A stretch of 64,000 nt of DNA from an uncultured Collinsella sp. (GCA_958352845.1 CATWQC010000007.1:1-64000); one strand, 5' to 3'; positions 34,966 to 44,736 are shown, numbered from the stretch's first letter. Made by a program: numbers and translations. The notes: generated by a model from the letters alone, not told the origin.

Positions 34966-36405
34966 ATGTCCGTTAATCCTGCTAGCGTCACCAACCCGCC
35001 CGCGCAGTTTCCCGAGGACTTTGTCTTTGGCGGCGCCACTGCTGCCTACCAGGTAGAGGGCGAGACCCGCACTCACGGTAAGGGCAAGGTTGCCTGGGAC
35101 GACTTCCTGGAGGCCCAGGGGCGCTTTTCCCCCGATCCCGCTTCGGACTTCTACAACCAGTACCCCGTCGACCTGAAGCTGTGCGAGGAGTTCGGCATCA
35201 ACGGCATTCGTCTCTCCATCGCCTGGAGCCGCATCTTCCCCAACGGCACCGGCGAAATCAACCCCGAGGGCGTCCAGTTCTACCACGATCTCTTCGCCGA
35301 GTGCCACAAGCACCACGTTGAGCCGTTTGTCACGCTGCATCACTTCGATACGCCGCTTCCCCTCTTTGAGAAGGGCGACTTCCTCAACCGCGAGACCATC
35401 GACGCCTTTGTGGACTTTGCCACCTTCTGCTTTAAGGAGTACGCCGACCAGGTGACCTACTGGTTCACCTTTAACGAGATCTGGGCCGACGCCTCCAACA
35501 CCTACATCGAGGGCACCTTCCCCGGTGGCGTCAAGGCGCATCTGGCCGAGGCCTTCCAGTGCGAGCACAACATGATGCTCGCCCACGCCAAGGCAGTACT
35601 GGCCTTCCACAACGGCGGTTTTAAGGGCAAAATCGGCGTCATTCAGTCGCTAGAGTTTAAGTACCCGCTCAACGAGAACGACCCCACCGACATCAAGGCC
35701 GCCAACAACGAGCACGTGCTGCAGAACCAGTTCTTGCTCGACACCACCTTCCGCGGCGACTACGCGCCCGACACCCTCGAGTGCGCCAACCGCCTGGCTG
35801 CCGTCTCGGGCGGCACCATCGAGATCTTGGACGAGGACCTCGAGATTATGCGCGAGGCCGCGCTCTACAACGACTACCTGGGCGTTAACAACTACCAGTG
35901 CCGCTTCCTCAAGGCTTACGATGGCGAGAACGACCTGCACCACAACGGTACGGGCGAGAAGGGCACCGGCCGCTGGCGCGTCAAGGGCATTGGCGAGCAC
36001 GTGAACAAGCCCGGCATCCCCACCACCGACTGGGACTGGATCATCTATCCCGAGGGTCTGTTCGATCTGCTCGTCTACATTAAGCAGCGCTACCCCAACT
36101 ACAAGCAGATCTTCATCACCGAAAACGGCATGGGCTACAAGGACCCCTACAAGGACGGTTTTGTGGACGACCAGCCGCGCATCGACTACATCGAGCAGCA
36201 CCTGCGCTGGTTGCTCAAGGCCATGGAGGTGGGCGTCAACGTGGGCGGCTACTTCCTGTGGAGCCTGCAGGATCAGTTCTCCTGGACCAATGGCTACAAC
36301 AAGCGTTACGGCTTCTTCTACGTCGACTTTGAAACCCAGAAGCGCACGCCCAAGGCGAGCGCATACTGGTATAAGCACGTGGCGCAGACCCGTCGTCTGG
36401 ACTAG
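34966..36405 (+). CDS. lacG: 6-phospho-beta-galactosidase (GH1), module A
   Basis: Hydrolyses phosphorylated beta-galactosides imported by the PTS, releasing galactose-6-phosphate for the tagatose pathway. It is 479 aa, full GH1 length. Acid/base Glu171 is in WFTFNEI and nucleophile Glu386 in IFITENGMG. The phosphate-binding set of LacG (Ser, Lys +7, Tyr +9) is present in FSWTNGYNKRYGF, and the Trp after that Ser is the residue linked to galactoside rather than glucoside specificity. RBS is weak (GGA). Second gene of module A; a terminator follows at 36468. Confidence 0.9.
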   Translation: MSVNPASVTNPPAQFPEDFVFGGATAAYQVEGETRTHGKGKVAWDDFLEAQGRFSPDPASDFYNQYPVDLKLCEEFGINGIRLSIAWSRIFPNGTGEINPEGVQFYHDLFAECHKHHVEPFVTLHHFDTPLPLFEKGDFLNRETIDAFVDFATFCFKEYADQVTYWFTFNEIWADASNTYIEGTFPGGVKAHLAEAFQCEHNMMLAHAKAVLAFHNGGFKGKIGVIQSLEFKYPLNENDPTDIKAANNEHVLQNQFLLDTTFRGDYAPDTLECANRLAAVSGGTIEILDEDLEIMREAALYNDYLGVNNYQCRFLKAYDGENDLHHNGTGEKGTGRWRVKGIGEHVNKPGIPTTDWDWIIYPEGLFDLLVYIKQRYPNYKQIFITENGMGYKDPYKDGFVDDQPRIDYIEQHLRWLLKAMEVGVNVGGYFLWSLQDQFSWTNGYNKRYGFFYVDFETQKRTPKASAYWYKHVAQTRRLD

Positions 36406-36467
36406 CGGCTTGCGACGAGCGGTTGGCGGAGTTGCACCGCCCACATAACCTGTCCCCATTTCTCAGC

Positions 36468-36511
36468 CGGGGGCGGCACGTCACACGGCGAGCCGCCCCC
36501 GACCTTTTTGT
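36468..36511 (+). terminator. Terminator of module A
   Basis: The stem CGGGGGCGGC/GCCGCCCCCG is followed by ACCTTTTTG. Confidence 0.85.
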
Positions 36512-36525
36512 TCAGGTCGGAAGCC

Positions 36526-36591
36526 GTTCGTCTCAATCTGTAACATCTAGCTGAGTTTTTTTGGTCCTAGCTGTTACAGATTGAGACGAAC
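36526..36591. repeat. GTCTC-TGTAACA palindrome, copy 1
   Basis: Perfect 20-bp inverted arms GTTCGTCTCAATCTGTAACA and complement, with a loop holding TCTAGC-GAG-T(n)-GGTCCTA. Member of a family with six copies in this window. Confidence 0.85.
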
Positions 36592-36610
36592 AGGATTGCT
36601 CTTTCCGAAG

Positions 36611-36672
36611 AATCTAAATCTGTAACACGTAGCCCGCTTTTGACCGTCTACCTGTTACAAATCGAGACAAAC
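36611..36672. repeat. GTCTC-TGTAACA palindrome, copy 2
   Basis: Degenerate copy: AATCTAAATCTGTAACACG, CTACCTGTTACAAATCGAGA. It lies 20 bases after copy 1 and directly before the end of the module B repressor gene. Confidence 0.7.
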
Positions 36673-36682
36673 GGAGTAGGAC

Positions 36683-37711
36683 CTAACCCCGTATGTCCCT
36701 AACAGTCGAGCGTTCGACCAGCGTACTCGGCACATGAATCGCCTCGATAGACGAGCTCTCTCCAATCGCCGCCTCAAACGCAAGCTTACCGACACCGCGC
36801 AAATCAAATCGCAGCGTCGTCAGCCGATTGTGAGGAACAAGTCCCTCGAGTGCGTCGTCGATACCAACCACGCTCACGTCGTCGGGCACGGACAGGCCCG
36901 CGTTCTCGAGCGCGGCGATAACGCCCAGCGCCATCTGGTCATTTGCCGCAAGCACGGCAGTCGGCGCCTGCGACCCGCCGGCAAGCACCTCGGCCGCAAT
37001 CCGCTCGCCCATGGCGTACCCACTGTCCGCACTCCAATCGCCACGCAGCATCGGAGCGGCATCGACATGAGCACGACCCAGCGTATCGCGCCAACCGGCC
37101 TCACGAAAACGCGAGGAAATCGAGTTTTCCGGACCCGCCACAAACCGCATATTCGAGTGACCATGTTCCAGCAGATAATTGGTCAACAGCTCGCACGAAC
37201 CATACTGGTCGGAGTCGATCGTCGTGCAGCGCGGATGCGCATACATGGACAGGATGACCGTTCGCACTCCCGGCTGGGGAACAAACTCCTCAAAATCGGG
37301 AGCCATGCGGTTCATGTTGAGAATCATGCCGTCGACGGGTCGCTCGACCATGCGGCGCGAGGCATCGGCAAGTGCATAGGGCTTGTCGCCGCCCATCTCG
37401 ATCATAGTGACGGCAAAATCGTGCTCGCGCGCCGCTTGCATGATACCCTCGAGCGTCGCCAGGTTACCGACACGTGTGATGTTGTACATGCACAGGCCAA
37501 TAGAACGATACGACCCGCCGCGCAACGCCGCTCCAGCAAAATTGGGACGAAAGCCCAGCTCTTCCATGGCGGCCAGCACACGCTTGCGCGTCTTTTCCGT
37601 CACGTTGGGCATACCGTTGACCACGCGAGACACAGTCTGGCGGCTCACGCCAGCGAGCGCCGCAACCTCTGCCGCGCTCGCCGAACGACCATTCCTTGTC
37701 TGCTGATCCAT
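36683..37711 (-). CDS. LacI-family repressor of module B
   Basis: A LacI regulator of about 342 aa from the ATG at 37711. The frame is open for 19 more codons, and a GTG at 37720 is also possible because the RBS for the ATG (GGAAGG) is very close. HTH: SAAEVAALAGVSRQTVSRVVNGMP; hinge RPNFAGAALRGGSY; sensor domain ending VGIDDALEGLVPHNRLTT. Divergent from the GH1-PTS pair at 38062-41440. Three copies of an ATGTTAACGTGCTCAT-like site lie in the gap. Most like the gal repressor at 21979. Confidence 0.9.
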   Translation of the reverse strand: MDQQTRNGRSASAAEVAALAGVSRQTVSRVVNGMPNVTEKTRKRVLAAMEELGFRPNFAGAALRGGSYRSIGLCMYNITRVGNLATLEGIMQAAREHDFAVTMIEMGGDKPYALADASRRMVERPVDGMILNMNRMAPDFEEFVPQPGVRTVILSMYAHPRCTTIDSDQYGSCELLTNYLLEHGHSNMRFVAGPENSISSRFREAGWRDTLGRAHVDAAPMLRGDWSADSGYAMGERIAAEVLAGGSQAPTAVLAANDQMALGVIAALENAGLSVPDDVSVVGIDDALEGLVPHNRLTTLRFDLRGVGKLAFEAAIGESSSIEAIHVPSTLVERSTVRDIRG

Positions 37712-37770
37712 GCCTTCCACGCTAACCTGCTTCCCAACTATTCCCCGCGCCCATGGCGCATCGTACATAC

Positions 37771-37787
37771 ATTGATAACGTGCTCAT
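37771..37787 (+). promoter_or_regulatory. Module B operator candidate 1
   Basis: ATTGATAACGTGCTCAT, near the repressor start. Confidence 0.6.
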
Positions 37788-37903
37788 GATACCCGAGCCA
37801 TATACCACAACATGAAAACTTCTGTCAATCAAAACCGCTTACCGAACAAATACAACCGTTCGCGGCTGTTTGAAGTTGTTTTGTTTCTATACATCCCAGC
37901 CGG

Positions 37904-37920
37904 ATGTTAACGTGCTCATT
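37904..37920 (+). promoter_or_regulatory. Module B operator candidate 2
   Basis: ATGTTAACGTGCTCATT. ACCGTTCGCGG, a variant of the shared ACCGTTCACSG motif, is at 37855. Confidence 0.7.
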
Positions 37921-37925
37921 GTCAA

Positions 37926-37942
37926 ATGTTCACGTGCTCATT
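37926..37942 (+). promoter_or_regulatory. Module B operator candidate 3
   Basis: ATGTTCACGTGCTCATT, a direct repeat of the previous site 22 bases away (two helical turns). Confidence 0.7.
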
Positions 37943-38061
37943 TTGGTTCTAATCATTTTAAGATAGTGTTTATCGGGCTTTTTCACCGCTGAACGCTAAC
38001 CAGGGAGCCTCCTGAGCGCAAACGCACAATATCGAACAGCGAGACGAGAGGGTGTATGCAT

Positions 38062-39504
38062 ATGTCTTTGCTAAACCGCGTACAGCAGCTGCCGAAGGGC
38101 TTTGTTTGGGGCGCCGCAACCGCCGCGTACCAAACGGAAGGTTCCACGAAGGTGGCAGGCAAGGGTAAGACCATGTGGGACGATTACCTTGTCGCCCAGG
38201 GTCGCTTTTTGCCCGACCCGGCCAGTGATTTCTACAACCGCTACGAGGAGGATATCCGCCTTTCTGCCGAGCATGGACTCAACGCCATTCGTGTGTCCAT
38301 CGCCTGGACCCGCATCTTCCCCAACGGCGACGATGCCGAACCCCTCGCCGAGGGCGTTAAGCACTACCACGAGCTGTTCGCCTGCTGCAAAAAGTATGGC
38401 GTCGAGCCCTATGTGTCCCTGCATCACTTTGACTCCCCCGCCGCCCTGTTCAACCAGGGCGACTGGCTCAACCGCAAGACCGTCGACGCCTATGTGCGCT
38501 ATGCCGAGTTCTGCTTCCGCGAGTTCCGCGAGGTCAAGAATTGGTTCACCATCAACGAGCTCATCAGCCTCTCGCACTCCCAATACATCCAAGGCAACTT
38601 CCCGCCCAACCATCACTTTGATGTGACGAGCGGCATCCAGAGCCAGCACAACGAGCTCGTTGCCCACGCCCGCGCCGTCAACCTGTATAAGGATCTTGAC
38701 GAGACCGAGCACCTGGGCGGACGCATTGGCATGGTCAACGTCCTGACGCCGGCATATCCTGCTACCGACTCGCCCGCCGACCAGCACGCCGCCGACCTGT
38801 ACAACGCCTTCTACACCGACTTCATCATGGACGGCGCCTTCCTGGGTCACTACTCCGCGCGCACCCTCTCACTCATCAACGAGATTCTGCGTGCCAACAA
38901 CGCCACACTTACGGTTGAGGACAGCGACATGGAGGAGCTCGCCAAGGCGGCGCCCCGCAACGATATGTTCGGCCTCAACTACTATCAGTCGGCGTTTATC
39001 GCCGCCTACGATGGCGAGTCCACCAACAGCTTTAACGGCACCGGAGACAAGGGCACCTCGTGCTTTAAGTTTAAGGGCGTCGGGCAGCAGGTCGATATGC
39101 CGGGTATCCCCACCACCGACTGGGATTGGCTCATCTACCCGCAAGGCCTCTACGACACGCTCAAGCACATCAGCGCCACCTATCCCAACCTCCCCGTCAT
39201 CTATATCACCGAAAACGGCCTGGGCCACAAGGACCCCGAGCCCGATGCGCTCGGCATCGTCGCCGATCCCGAGCGCATCGACTTTGTCGACCAGCACATG
39301 GAGAAGGTGCTCCGGGCGCGTGCCGAGGGCGTCGACGTCCAGGGCTACTTTATCTGGAGCCTGCAGGACCAGTTCTCGTGGGCCAATGGCTATAACAAGC
39401 GCTACGGCCTGTTCTACATCGACTTCGACACGCAAAAACGCTACATCAAGCAGTCGGCACTCTGGTACAAGGAGCTCGCCGACACTATGGCGGACGCGCA
39501 GTAG
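38062..39504 (+). CDS. 6-phospho-beta-glycosidase (GH1), module B
   Basis: A 480-aa GH1 enzyme; the ATG at 38062 is nine bases after AGAGGG (an ATG at 38056 is too close). Acid/base Glu166 is in WFTINELI and nucleophile Glu384 in IYITENGLG. The phosphate-binding Ser-Lys-Tyr set is kept in FSWANGYNKRYGL, with the Trp typical of 6-phospho-beta-galactosidases, although the protein is more divergent from the other two GH1 enzymes here (no RTHGKGKV segment). Gene order differs from modules A and C: the glycosidase precedes the PTS. Substrate may be a different beta-galactoside. Confidence 0.88.
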   Translation: MSLLNRVQQLPKGFVWGAATAAYQTEGSTKVAGKGKTMWDDYLVAQGRFLPDPASDFYNRYEEDIRLSAEHGLNAIRVSIAWTRIFPNGDDAEPLAEGVKHYHELFACCKKYGVEPYVSLHHFDSPAALFNQGDWLNRKTVDAYVRYAEFCFREFREVKNWFTINELISLSHSQYIQGNFPPNHHFDVTSGIQSQHNELVAHARAVNLYKDLDETEHLGGRIGMVNVLTPAYPATDSPADQHAADLYNAFYTDFIMDGAFLGHYSARTLSLINEILRANNATLTVEDSDMEELAKAAPRNDMFGLNYYQSAFIAAYDGESTNSFNGTGDKGTSCFKFKGVGQQVDMPGIPTTDWDWLIYPQGLYDTLKHISATYPNLPVIYITENGLGHKDPEPDALGIVADPERIDFVDQHMEKVLRARAEGVDVQGYFIWSLQDQFSWANGYNKRYGLFYIDFDTQKRYIKQSALWYKELADTMADAQ

Positions 39505-39679
39505 CGCATCGCCTCGCTTTCCCCCGAGGGGGAGCGGCCCCATGCGATACAAACCCAGCCGCTCCCCTCTCTCCCCCTGGGACCGACCCCGCCTGCACCC
39601 GGGCTTTTAGCAAGCGGGAGACCATATAGGTTTTCAACGTCCATGCCATTAAGATTTCATGCAAAGAGGAGCGTGAACT

Positions 39680-41440
39680 ATGGAATCGATCGTTAAGTTC
39701 TTGGAGAAAGGTCAGCCGTACTTCGACAAGGTCTCTAAGAACATCTACCTTCAGGCCATTAAAGACGGCTTTTTGGCAGCAATGCCCATCATCCTGTCTT
39801 CTTCTGTCTTCCTGCTTATTTCAACCCTGCCGGGCGTTGTCGCCACGGTCGGCGGCTTTACGCTGCCCGACTGGTGGAACGTCGACGTCGTGAACTTCTG
39901 CAACAAGGTTTACAACTTCACGATGGGCGTCGTGGGCATCATGGTCGCCGGCACCACCGCAAGCGCGCTGACCGGCTCCAAGAACCGCCGCATGCCTGCC
40001 GGCAAGGCCATCAACGCCACGAGCACCATGGTCGCCGCCATGTGCGCTATGCTCATCTTGGCCGTTACCCAGACGAGTGCCAAGATCGACGGCGCCGATG
40101 TCTCGGTGTTCTTTACCGACAACATGGGCACCAAGGGCCTGCTGAGCTCCTTTGTCGCCGCATTTGCCACGGTCAACATCTATGCCTTCTGCATTAAGCG
40201 AGACATCACCATCAAGCTGCCCAAAGAAGTCCCCGGCGCCATCGCCCAGAACTTCCGCGACATCTTCGCCTTCAGCTTCTCCATCCTGTTTGTCGCCGTC
40301 GTCGACGTTATCTGCCGCACCTGCTTGGCCGTCCCGTTTGCCAACGTCATCTCCACGCTGGTGAGCCCGCTGTTCGCCGCTGCCGATTCCTACGCCGGCC
40401 TCGCCCTCATCTGGTTCATGATCCCGCTGTTCTGGTTCATGGGCATCCACGGCCCCTCGGTCGTTAAGCCTGCCCTCAACGCCGCACTGTTTGGCAACAT
40501 CACCACCAACCTCGCCACGCTGCAGGCCGGCGGTCACCCCGCCCTCGCCCTGACCGAGAACTTCGGTAACTACATCGGCGAACTCGGCGGCACCGGCGCC
40601 ACGTTCATTGTCCCGATCATCTTCCTGCTCTTTATGCGCTCCAAGCAGCTCAAGGCCGTCGGCAAAGCCTCTGTCGTACCCGTGATGTTCGCCGTCAACG
40701 AGCCGCTGCTGTTCGCCGCGCCCATCATCCTCAACCCGTACTTCCTGATCCCGTTCCTGTTTGCCCCCGTGGCCAACGTCCTCATTGGTAAGTTCTTCAT
40801 CGACTTTTTGGGCATGAACGGCTTTATCTATGCCATGCCGTGGGCACTCCCCGGACCGATCGGCACCTTCATCGACACCAACTTCCAGCCGATCTCTCTG
40901 GTCCTGGTTGTCGTCCTGCTGGTCGTTGACTTCTTGATCTACTACCCGTTCTGCAAGGCCTACGACAACGTCCTGTGCAAGCAGGAGGCCGAGACCCTGG
41001 CCGAAGAAGAGGCCGAGGAGACCAAGGCCGTCAAGACCGCTGCCGCCCCCGCCGTTGAGGCTCCTGTTGTCGAGACCGCTTCTGCCACCGAGGCCTCCGC
41101 AGCTCCGTCCGCCCTTAAGGGCAAGGATCTGAGGGTTCTGGTTCTGTGCGCTGGCGCCGGCACCTCTGCACTGCTCGCCAACGCGCTTAAGGAAGGCGCC
41201 GACGAGCTGGGCATCGACATTACCGCCAACGCCGGTGCCTACGGCAGCCACTACGCCATCATGGACCAGTACAACGTCATCGTCCTGGCTCCGCAGGTTC
41301 GCACCTATTACAACGAGATGAAGGCCGACACCGACCGCCTGGGCATCACGCTGCTGTCGCCCAAGGGCAAACAGTACATCGACCTCACTAAGGATCCCAA
41401 GGGTGCCGTCGCCTGGATCGAGGAAAACCTCGAGGCATAA
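39680..41440 (+). CDS. PTS lactose/cellobiose-family IIBC permease, module B
   Basis: A 586-aa permease behind AAAGAGGAGCG. IIC domain: MESIVKFLEKGQPYFDKVSKNIYLQAIKDGF at the start in family style, GIHGPSVVKP, FAVNEPLLFAAPIILNPYF and MNGFIYAMPWALPGPIG. An acidic then Ala/Pro-rich linker (~435-480) joins the IIB domain, with phosphocysteine Cys490 in VLVLCAGAGTSALLANAL. It has no fused IIA. Cotranscribed with the upstream GH1 gene (175-bp gap). A terminator follows at 41474. Confidence 0.94.
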   Translation: MESIVKFLEKGQPYFDKVSKNIYLQAIKDGFLAAMPIILSSSVFLLISTLPGVVATVGGFTLPDWWNVDVVNFCNKVYNFTMGVVGIMVAGTTASALTGSKNRRMPAGKAINATSTMVAAMCAMLILAVTQTSAKIDGADVSVFFTDNMGTKGLLSSFVAAFATVNIYAFCIKRDITIKLPKEVPGAIAQNFRDIFAFSFSILFVAVVDVICRTCLAVPFANVISTLVSPLFAAADSYAGLALIWFMIPLFWFMGIHGPSVVKPALNAALFGNITTNLATLQAGGHPALALTENFGNYIGELGGTGATFIVPIIFLLFMRSKQLKAVGKASVVPVMFAVNEPLLFAAPIILNPYFLIPFLFAPVANVLIGKFFIDFLGMNGFIYAMPWALPGPIGTFIDTNFQPISLVLVVVLLVVDFLIYYPFCKAYDNVLCKQEAETLAEEEAEETKAVKTAAAPAVEAPVVETASATEASAAPSALKGKDLRVLVLCAGAGTSALLANALKEGADELGIDITANAGAYGSHYAIMDQYNVIVLAPQVRTYYNEMKADTDRLGITLLSPKGKQYIDLTKDPKGAVAWIEENLEA

Positions 41441-41473
41441 GACGCTGACACCACCTGCCGCTCGCAGACAATA

Positions 41474-41515
41474 AATGGCCCGTGCATCGATGTGTGATGC
41501 GCGGGCCATTTTGTT
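41474..41515 (+). terminator. Terminator of module B
   Basis: The stem AATGGCCCG/CGGGCCATT, extended by imperfect inner pairing, is followed by TTGTTT. Confidence 0.8.
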
Positions 41516-41534
41516 TAGACCGCACCCGTCCTCC

Positions 41535-41602
41535 TGTTCATCTCAATCTGTAACATCTAGCCGAGTTTTTCGGTCCTACCTATTACAGATTTAGACGAAC
41601 AG
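41535..41602. repeat. GTCTC-TGTAACA palindrome, copy 3
   Basis: CTGTTCATCTCAATCTGTAA and CTATTACAGATTTAGACGAACAG arms with the loop TCTAGCCGAGTTTTTCGGTCCTA. It is between module B and the end of the module C repressor, the same placement as copies 1-2. Confidence 0.8.
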
Positions 41603-41613
41603 GCCGAGCACGT

Positions 41614-42624
41614 CTACGCCCGCAGGTCCTTTACGCTGGAACGCTCGACCAACACGCCCGACACAAGCGTGCGGCTTCTGGAGCTCGGGGCTTCTAGGCC
41701 CGCGACGACCTCGTTGAGCGCACGGACGCCCAGCTCGCGGTGGCGAAACTTCACCGACGTCAGAATCGAGTTGGGAATCGTCTTGTAGAGCTCATCGTCG
41801 AAGCCGATCACAGACACGTCGTCGGGCACCCTGAGCCCTCTGTCACGCAGAGCCATCATCACGCCGTTTGCCATGCAGTCGTTAGCAGCGAGGACCGCCG
41901 TGCAATCGGGTTTATCGGCAAGCGCAAGGCCCGCGGCATAGCCACTATCCGCATTCCAATCGCCTTGCAGAGGCTCGGGCGGCTCAATGCCACGCGCCTC
42001 GAGTGCCGCACGCCAACCTTTCATACGGCACTGGCTCGACAGCGACTCTTTCTTACCAGAGACGAAATACACGTTCTTGTGCCCGCGATTTAAGAAGTGC
42101 TCGCACGCCATGCGCGCACCACCCTCTTGATCGTCACTAACGGTAGAGCAGGTAGGATGTTCCATCGGCGTGATAATCACCGTCTTGAGGTCTTTCGGCG
42201 CCTCAAAGGTATCAAAGTCATCGACCATCTGACGCAGGTTGAAGATCATGCCGTCGACGGGAAGCTGCGACATCCTACGCGCAGCATCGGCAAGGGTCAT
42301 CTTCTCCCCCGCCCGCTTTTTGATCATCGTAAGCGCAAAACCACGCTCTTCGGCGGCATCTGCGATACCGTCAATCATGTCCACGGCGCCGCCCGACAAG
42401 TGGAACATCACCACGCCGATGCACCCGTAACGGCCCAACTTGAGTGAACGCGCGGCAAAGTTGGTTCGAAACCCGAGCGCCTCCATTGCGGAATGGACCC
42501 TATCGCGCGTCGACTCGCGCACGCTATCGGGCTCGTTGATCACGCGCGACACCGTCTTGAGAGAAACGCCCGCGGCAACTGCCACATCGTTCATTGAGAC
42601 ATTTTTCTTGTCCATCGTTGCCAC
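41614..42624 (-). CDS. LacI-family repressor of module C
   Basis: A 336-aa regulator starting at GTG 42624 (GGAG five bases upstream); an ATG at 42615 would be badly spaced. HTH: SMNDVAVAAGVSLKTVSRVINEPD; hinge RTNFAARSLKLGRYG; sensor ending IGFDDELYKTIPN. It is divergent from the PTS-LacG pair at 42877-46158. One site, ATGTCTTACGTTGTCATT (42755-42772), resembles the operators of the other modules. Confidence 0.92.
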   Translation of the reverse strand: MATMDKKNVSMNDVAVAAGVSLKTVSRVINEPDSVRESTRDRVHSAMEALGFRTNFAARSLKLGRYGCIGVVMFHLSGGAVDMIDGIADAAEERGFALTMIKKRAGEKMTLADAARRMSQLPVDGMIFNLRQMVDDFDTFEAPKDLKTVIITPMEHPTCSTVSDDQEGGARMACEHFLNRGHKNVYFVSGKKESLSSQCRMKGWRAALEARGIEPPEPLQGDWNADSGYAAGLALADKPDCTAVLAANDCMANGVMMALRDRGLRVPDDVSVIGFDDELYKTIPNSILTSVKFRHRELGVRALNEVVAGLEAPSSRSRTLVSGVLVERSSVKDLRA

Positions 42625-42754
42625 TACTTCTCCAGTCGGTTATGCATCGCTTGTTTTTTGCGTTCTAGCATACACTACCTGCCTGATTGATAAATCAACC
42701 GTTTACCGAACAATATCGACCGCTCACCCGTATATCCTTGTTGCTCTTCCAAAA

Positions 42755-42772
42755 ATGTCTTACGTTGTCATT
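42755..42772 (+). promoter_or_regulatory. Module C operator candidate
   Basis: ATGTCTTACGTTGTCATT, 18 bases, related to the module A site. Motif variants ACCGTTTACCGA (42698) and ACCGCTCACCCG (42719) lie just upstream. Confidence 0.5.
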
Positions 42773-42876
42773 TCGCAATGCCTTCCTTAAGCAGGAAGGT
42801 TTCCGGGCAGTCCTGACCATCCATCGACGACCAGTTCCATCCACATGCATCGCGCATCGAGCAGCAAAGGAGCTCT

Positions 42877-44661
42877 ATGGACGCCATCGTAAAGATGCTC
42901 GAAAAGCATCAACCGTTCTTTGAGAAGATCTCGAGGAACATCTACCTCCAGGCCATCAAGGACGGATTCCTTGGGTGCATGCCCATCGTCCTCACCTCTT
43001 CGATCTTCCTGTTGATCGCCACCCTTCCCGGCGTAGTCGGCATCACGCTGCCCCAACCGCTCATCGACTGGTGCAACAAGCTGTACAACTTCACCATGGG
43101 CGTTATGGGCATCATGGTCGCCGGCACCACTGCCAAGAACTTTACGGCTTCCATGAACCGTCGCATGCCCGCCGGCAAGGTGCTCAACGACGGCTCCACC
43201 ATGGTGGCCGCCCAGTGCAGCATGCTGCTGCTCGCCGTTACGCAGTTCACCACCAAGTTCAACGGCTCCGAGCTTTCGGTCTTCGACTGCACCAGCATGG
43301 GTACGCGCGGTCTGTTCTCGGCCTATATCGCCGCGTTCATTACCGTGTGGGTCTATAAGTTCTGCGTCTCGCGCGATCTGACCATTAAGCTGCCCAAGGA
43401 GGTCCCGGGCGCCATCGCTCAGAACTTCCGCGACATCATCCCCTTTGGCGGCGCCGTCATCATCTGCGGCATCATCGATGTCGTCGTGCGCAACCTCATG
43501 GGCGTTCCGTTCTCTGAGCTGCTTATTAAACTGCTCTCCCCGCTCTTTACCGCTGCAGAAACCTATCCTGGCCTTATCCTTATCCAGGCTGCCACCGCAT
43601 TCTTCTGGTTCATCGGCGTCCACGGCCCCTCGATCGTCCAGCCGGGCATCGACCCCATCCGTCTTGCCAACCAGGCCGAGAACCTGCAGGTTCTGCTGGC
43701 CGGTGGTCACCCCGCCCACTCCCTCACCTTTAACATGTCGCTCGTGGGCGAGTTCGGCGGCACCGGCGCCACGTTCATCGTGCCGCTTCTGCTGATTCTC
43801 TTTATGAAGTCCAAGCAGCTCAAAGCCGTCGGTAAGGCCTCGATTGTTCCTGTTGCCTTCGCCGTCAACGAACCGCTGCTCTTTGGCGCGCCGATGATCC
43901 TTAACCCCTACATGCTCATCCCCTTTGTTACCGCCGGCTGCGTCAACGTGAGTGTTGCCAAGTTCTTTATCGATAACGTGGGCATGAACGGTTTCTCCTT
44001 CGTGGTGCCGTGGGCCACCCCCGCCCCCATCGGCATTTTCATCACCACGAACTTCCAGCTTATTGCCCTGGTATTTGTCGCGATTATCATCTTGCTGGAC
44101 GCCATCATCTACCTGCCGTTCTTGAAGGCATACGATAAGCTGCTCTGCGACCAGGAGGCCGAGCGCGCCGCCGAGCTGGGTCTCGAGTCCAATGGTGCCG
44201 TTGCCATCGCCGACAACGCCTCTGCGCCCGCTGTCGAGCAGGCTACCGCTTCCGCCGAGACGACTGTTGCCGCCGCCGACAGCAAGCCTGTCGCCGATCA
44301 GCCCGAGCCCGAGCCCGCCGCCGAAGCATCCGCCAAGAAGGATGTCGATGGCCTGAAGGTCCTCGTCCTGTGCGCCGGCGCCGGCACCTCTGCCATGCTT
44401 GCCAATGCCATCAAGGAAGGTGCCGCGCAGACCGGAGAGAACATCGCTTCCTCTGCAGGCGCCTATGGCCAGCACACTGCCATCATGGACCAGTACGACG
44501 TCATCGTGCTCGCCCCGCAGGTTCGTAGCTACTACAACGACATGAAGGCCGACACCGATCGCCTGGGCATTAAGCTGCTCGCTCCCCGCGGTAAGGAATA
44601 TATCGACCTTACCCGCGACCCCGCTGGCGCCATCAAGTGGCTCCGCGAGAACCTCGACTAG
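42877..44661 (+). CDS. PTS lactose/cellobiose-family IIBC permease, module C
   Basis: A 594-aa permease behind AAAGGAG. IIC domain with the usual MDAIVKMLEKHQPFFEKISRN start, GVHGPSIVQP, FAVNEPLLFGAPMILNPYM and MNGFSFVVPWATPAPIG. A long Ala/Glu/Pro linker (~435-485) precedes the IIB domain with phosphocysteine Cys499 in VLVLCAGAGTSAMLANAI. It is 75 bp upstream of the GH1 gene. Like the module B permease, it shares the IIB ending with a YYNxMKADTDRLGI stretch, so modules B and C (and the IIBC at 48739) are closer to each other than to module A. Confidence 0.94.
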   Translation: MDAIVKMLEKHQPFFEKISRNIYLQAIKDGFLGCMPIVLTSSIFLLIATLPGVVGITLPQPLIDWCNKLYNFTMGVMGIMVAGTTAKNFTASMNRRMPAGKVLNDGSTMVAAQCSMLLLAVTQFTTKFNGSELSVFDCTSMGTRGLFSAYIAAFITVWVYKFCVSRDLTIKLPKEVPGAIAQNFRDIIPFGGAVIICGIIDVVVRNLMGVPFSELLIKLLSPLFTAAETYPGLILIQAATAFFWFIGVHGPSIVQPGIDPIRLANQAENLQVLLAGGHPAHSLTFNMSLVGEFGGTGATFIVPLLLILFMKSKQLKAVGKASIVPVAFAVNEPLLFGAPMILNPYMLIPFVTAGCVNVSVAKFFIDNVGMNGFSFVVPWATPAPIGIFITTNFQLIALVFVAIIILLDAIIYLPFLKAYDKLLCDQEAERAAELGLESNGAVAIADNASAPAVEQATASAETTVAAADSKPVADQPEPEPAAEASAKKDVDGLKVLVLCAGAGTSAMLANAIKEGAAQTGENIASSAGAYGQHTAIMDQYDVIVLAPQVRSYYNDMKADTDRLGIKLLAPRGKEYIDLTRDPAGAIKWLRENLD

Positions 44662-44736
44662 TTCCTCCCTCTGTTGGTGCCCGGATCCCCAGTTCGGGCA
44701 CCTCTCCCTATTCGTATCCCACAGAAAGGATGACTC

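Noticed and set aside
36526..36672. CRISPR-like array from repeated TGTAACA palindromes
   Set aside because: Copies are far apart, each is its own palindrome and there are no regular spacers or cas genes.
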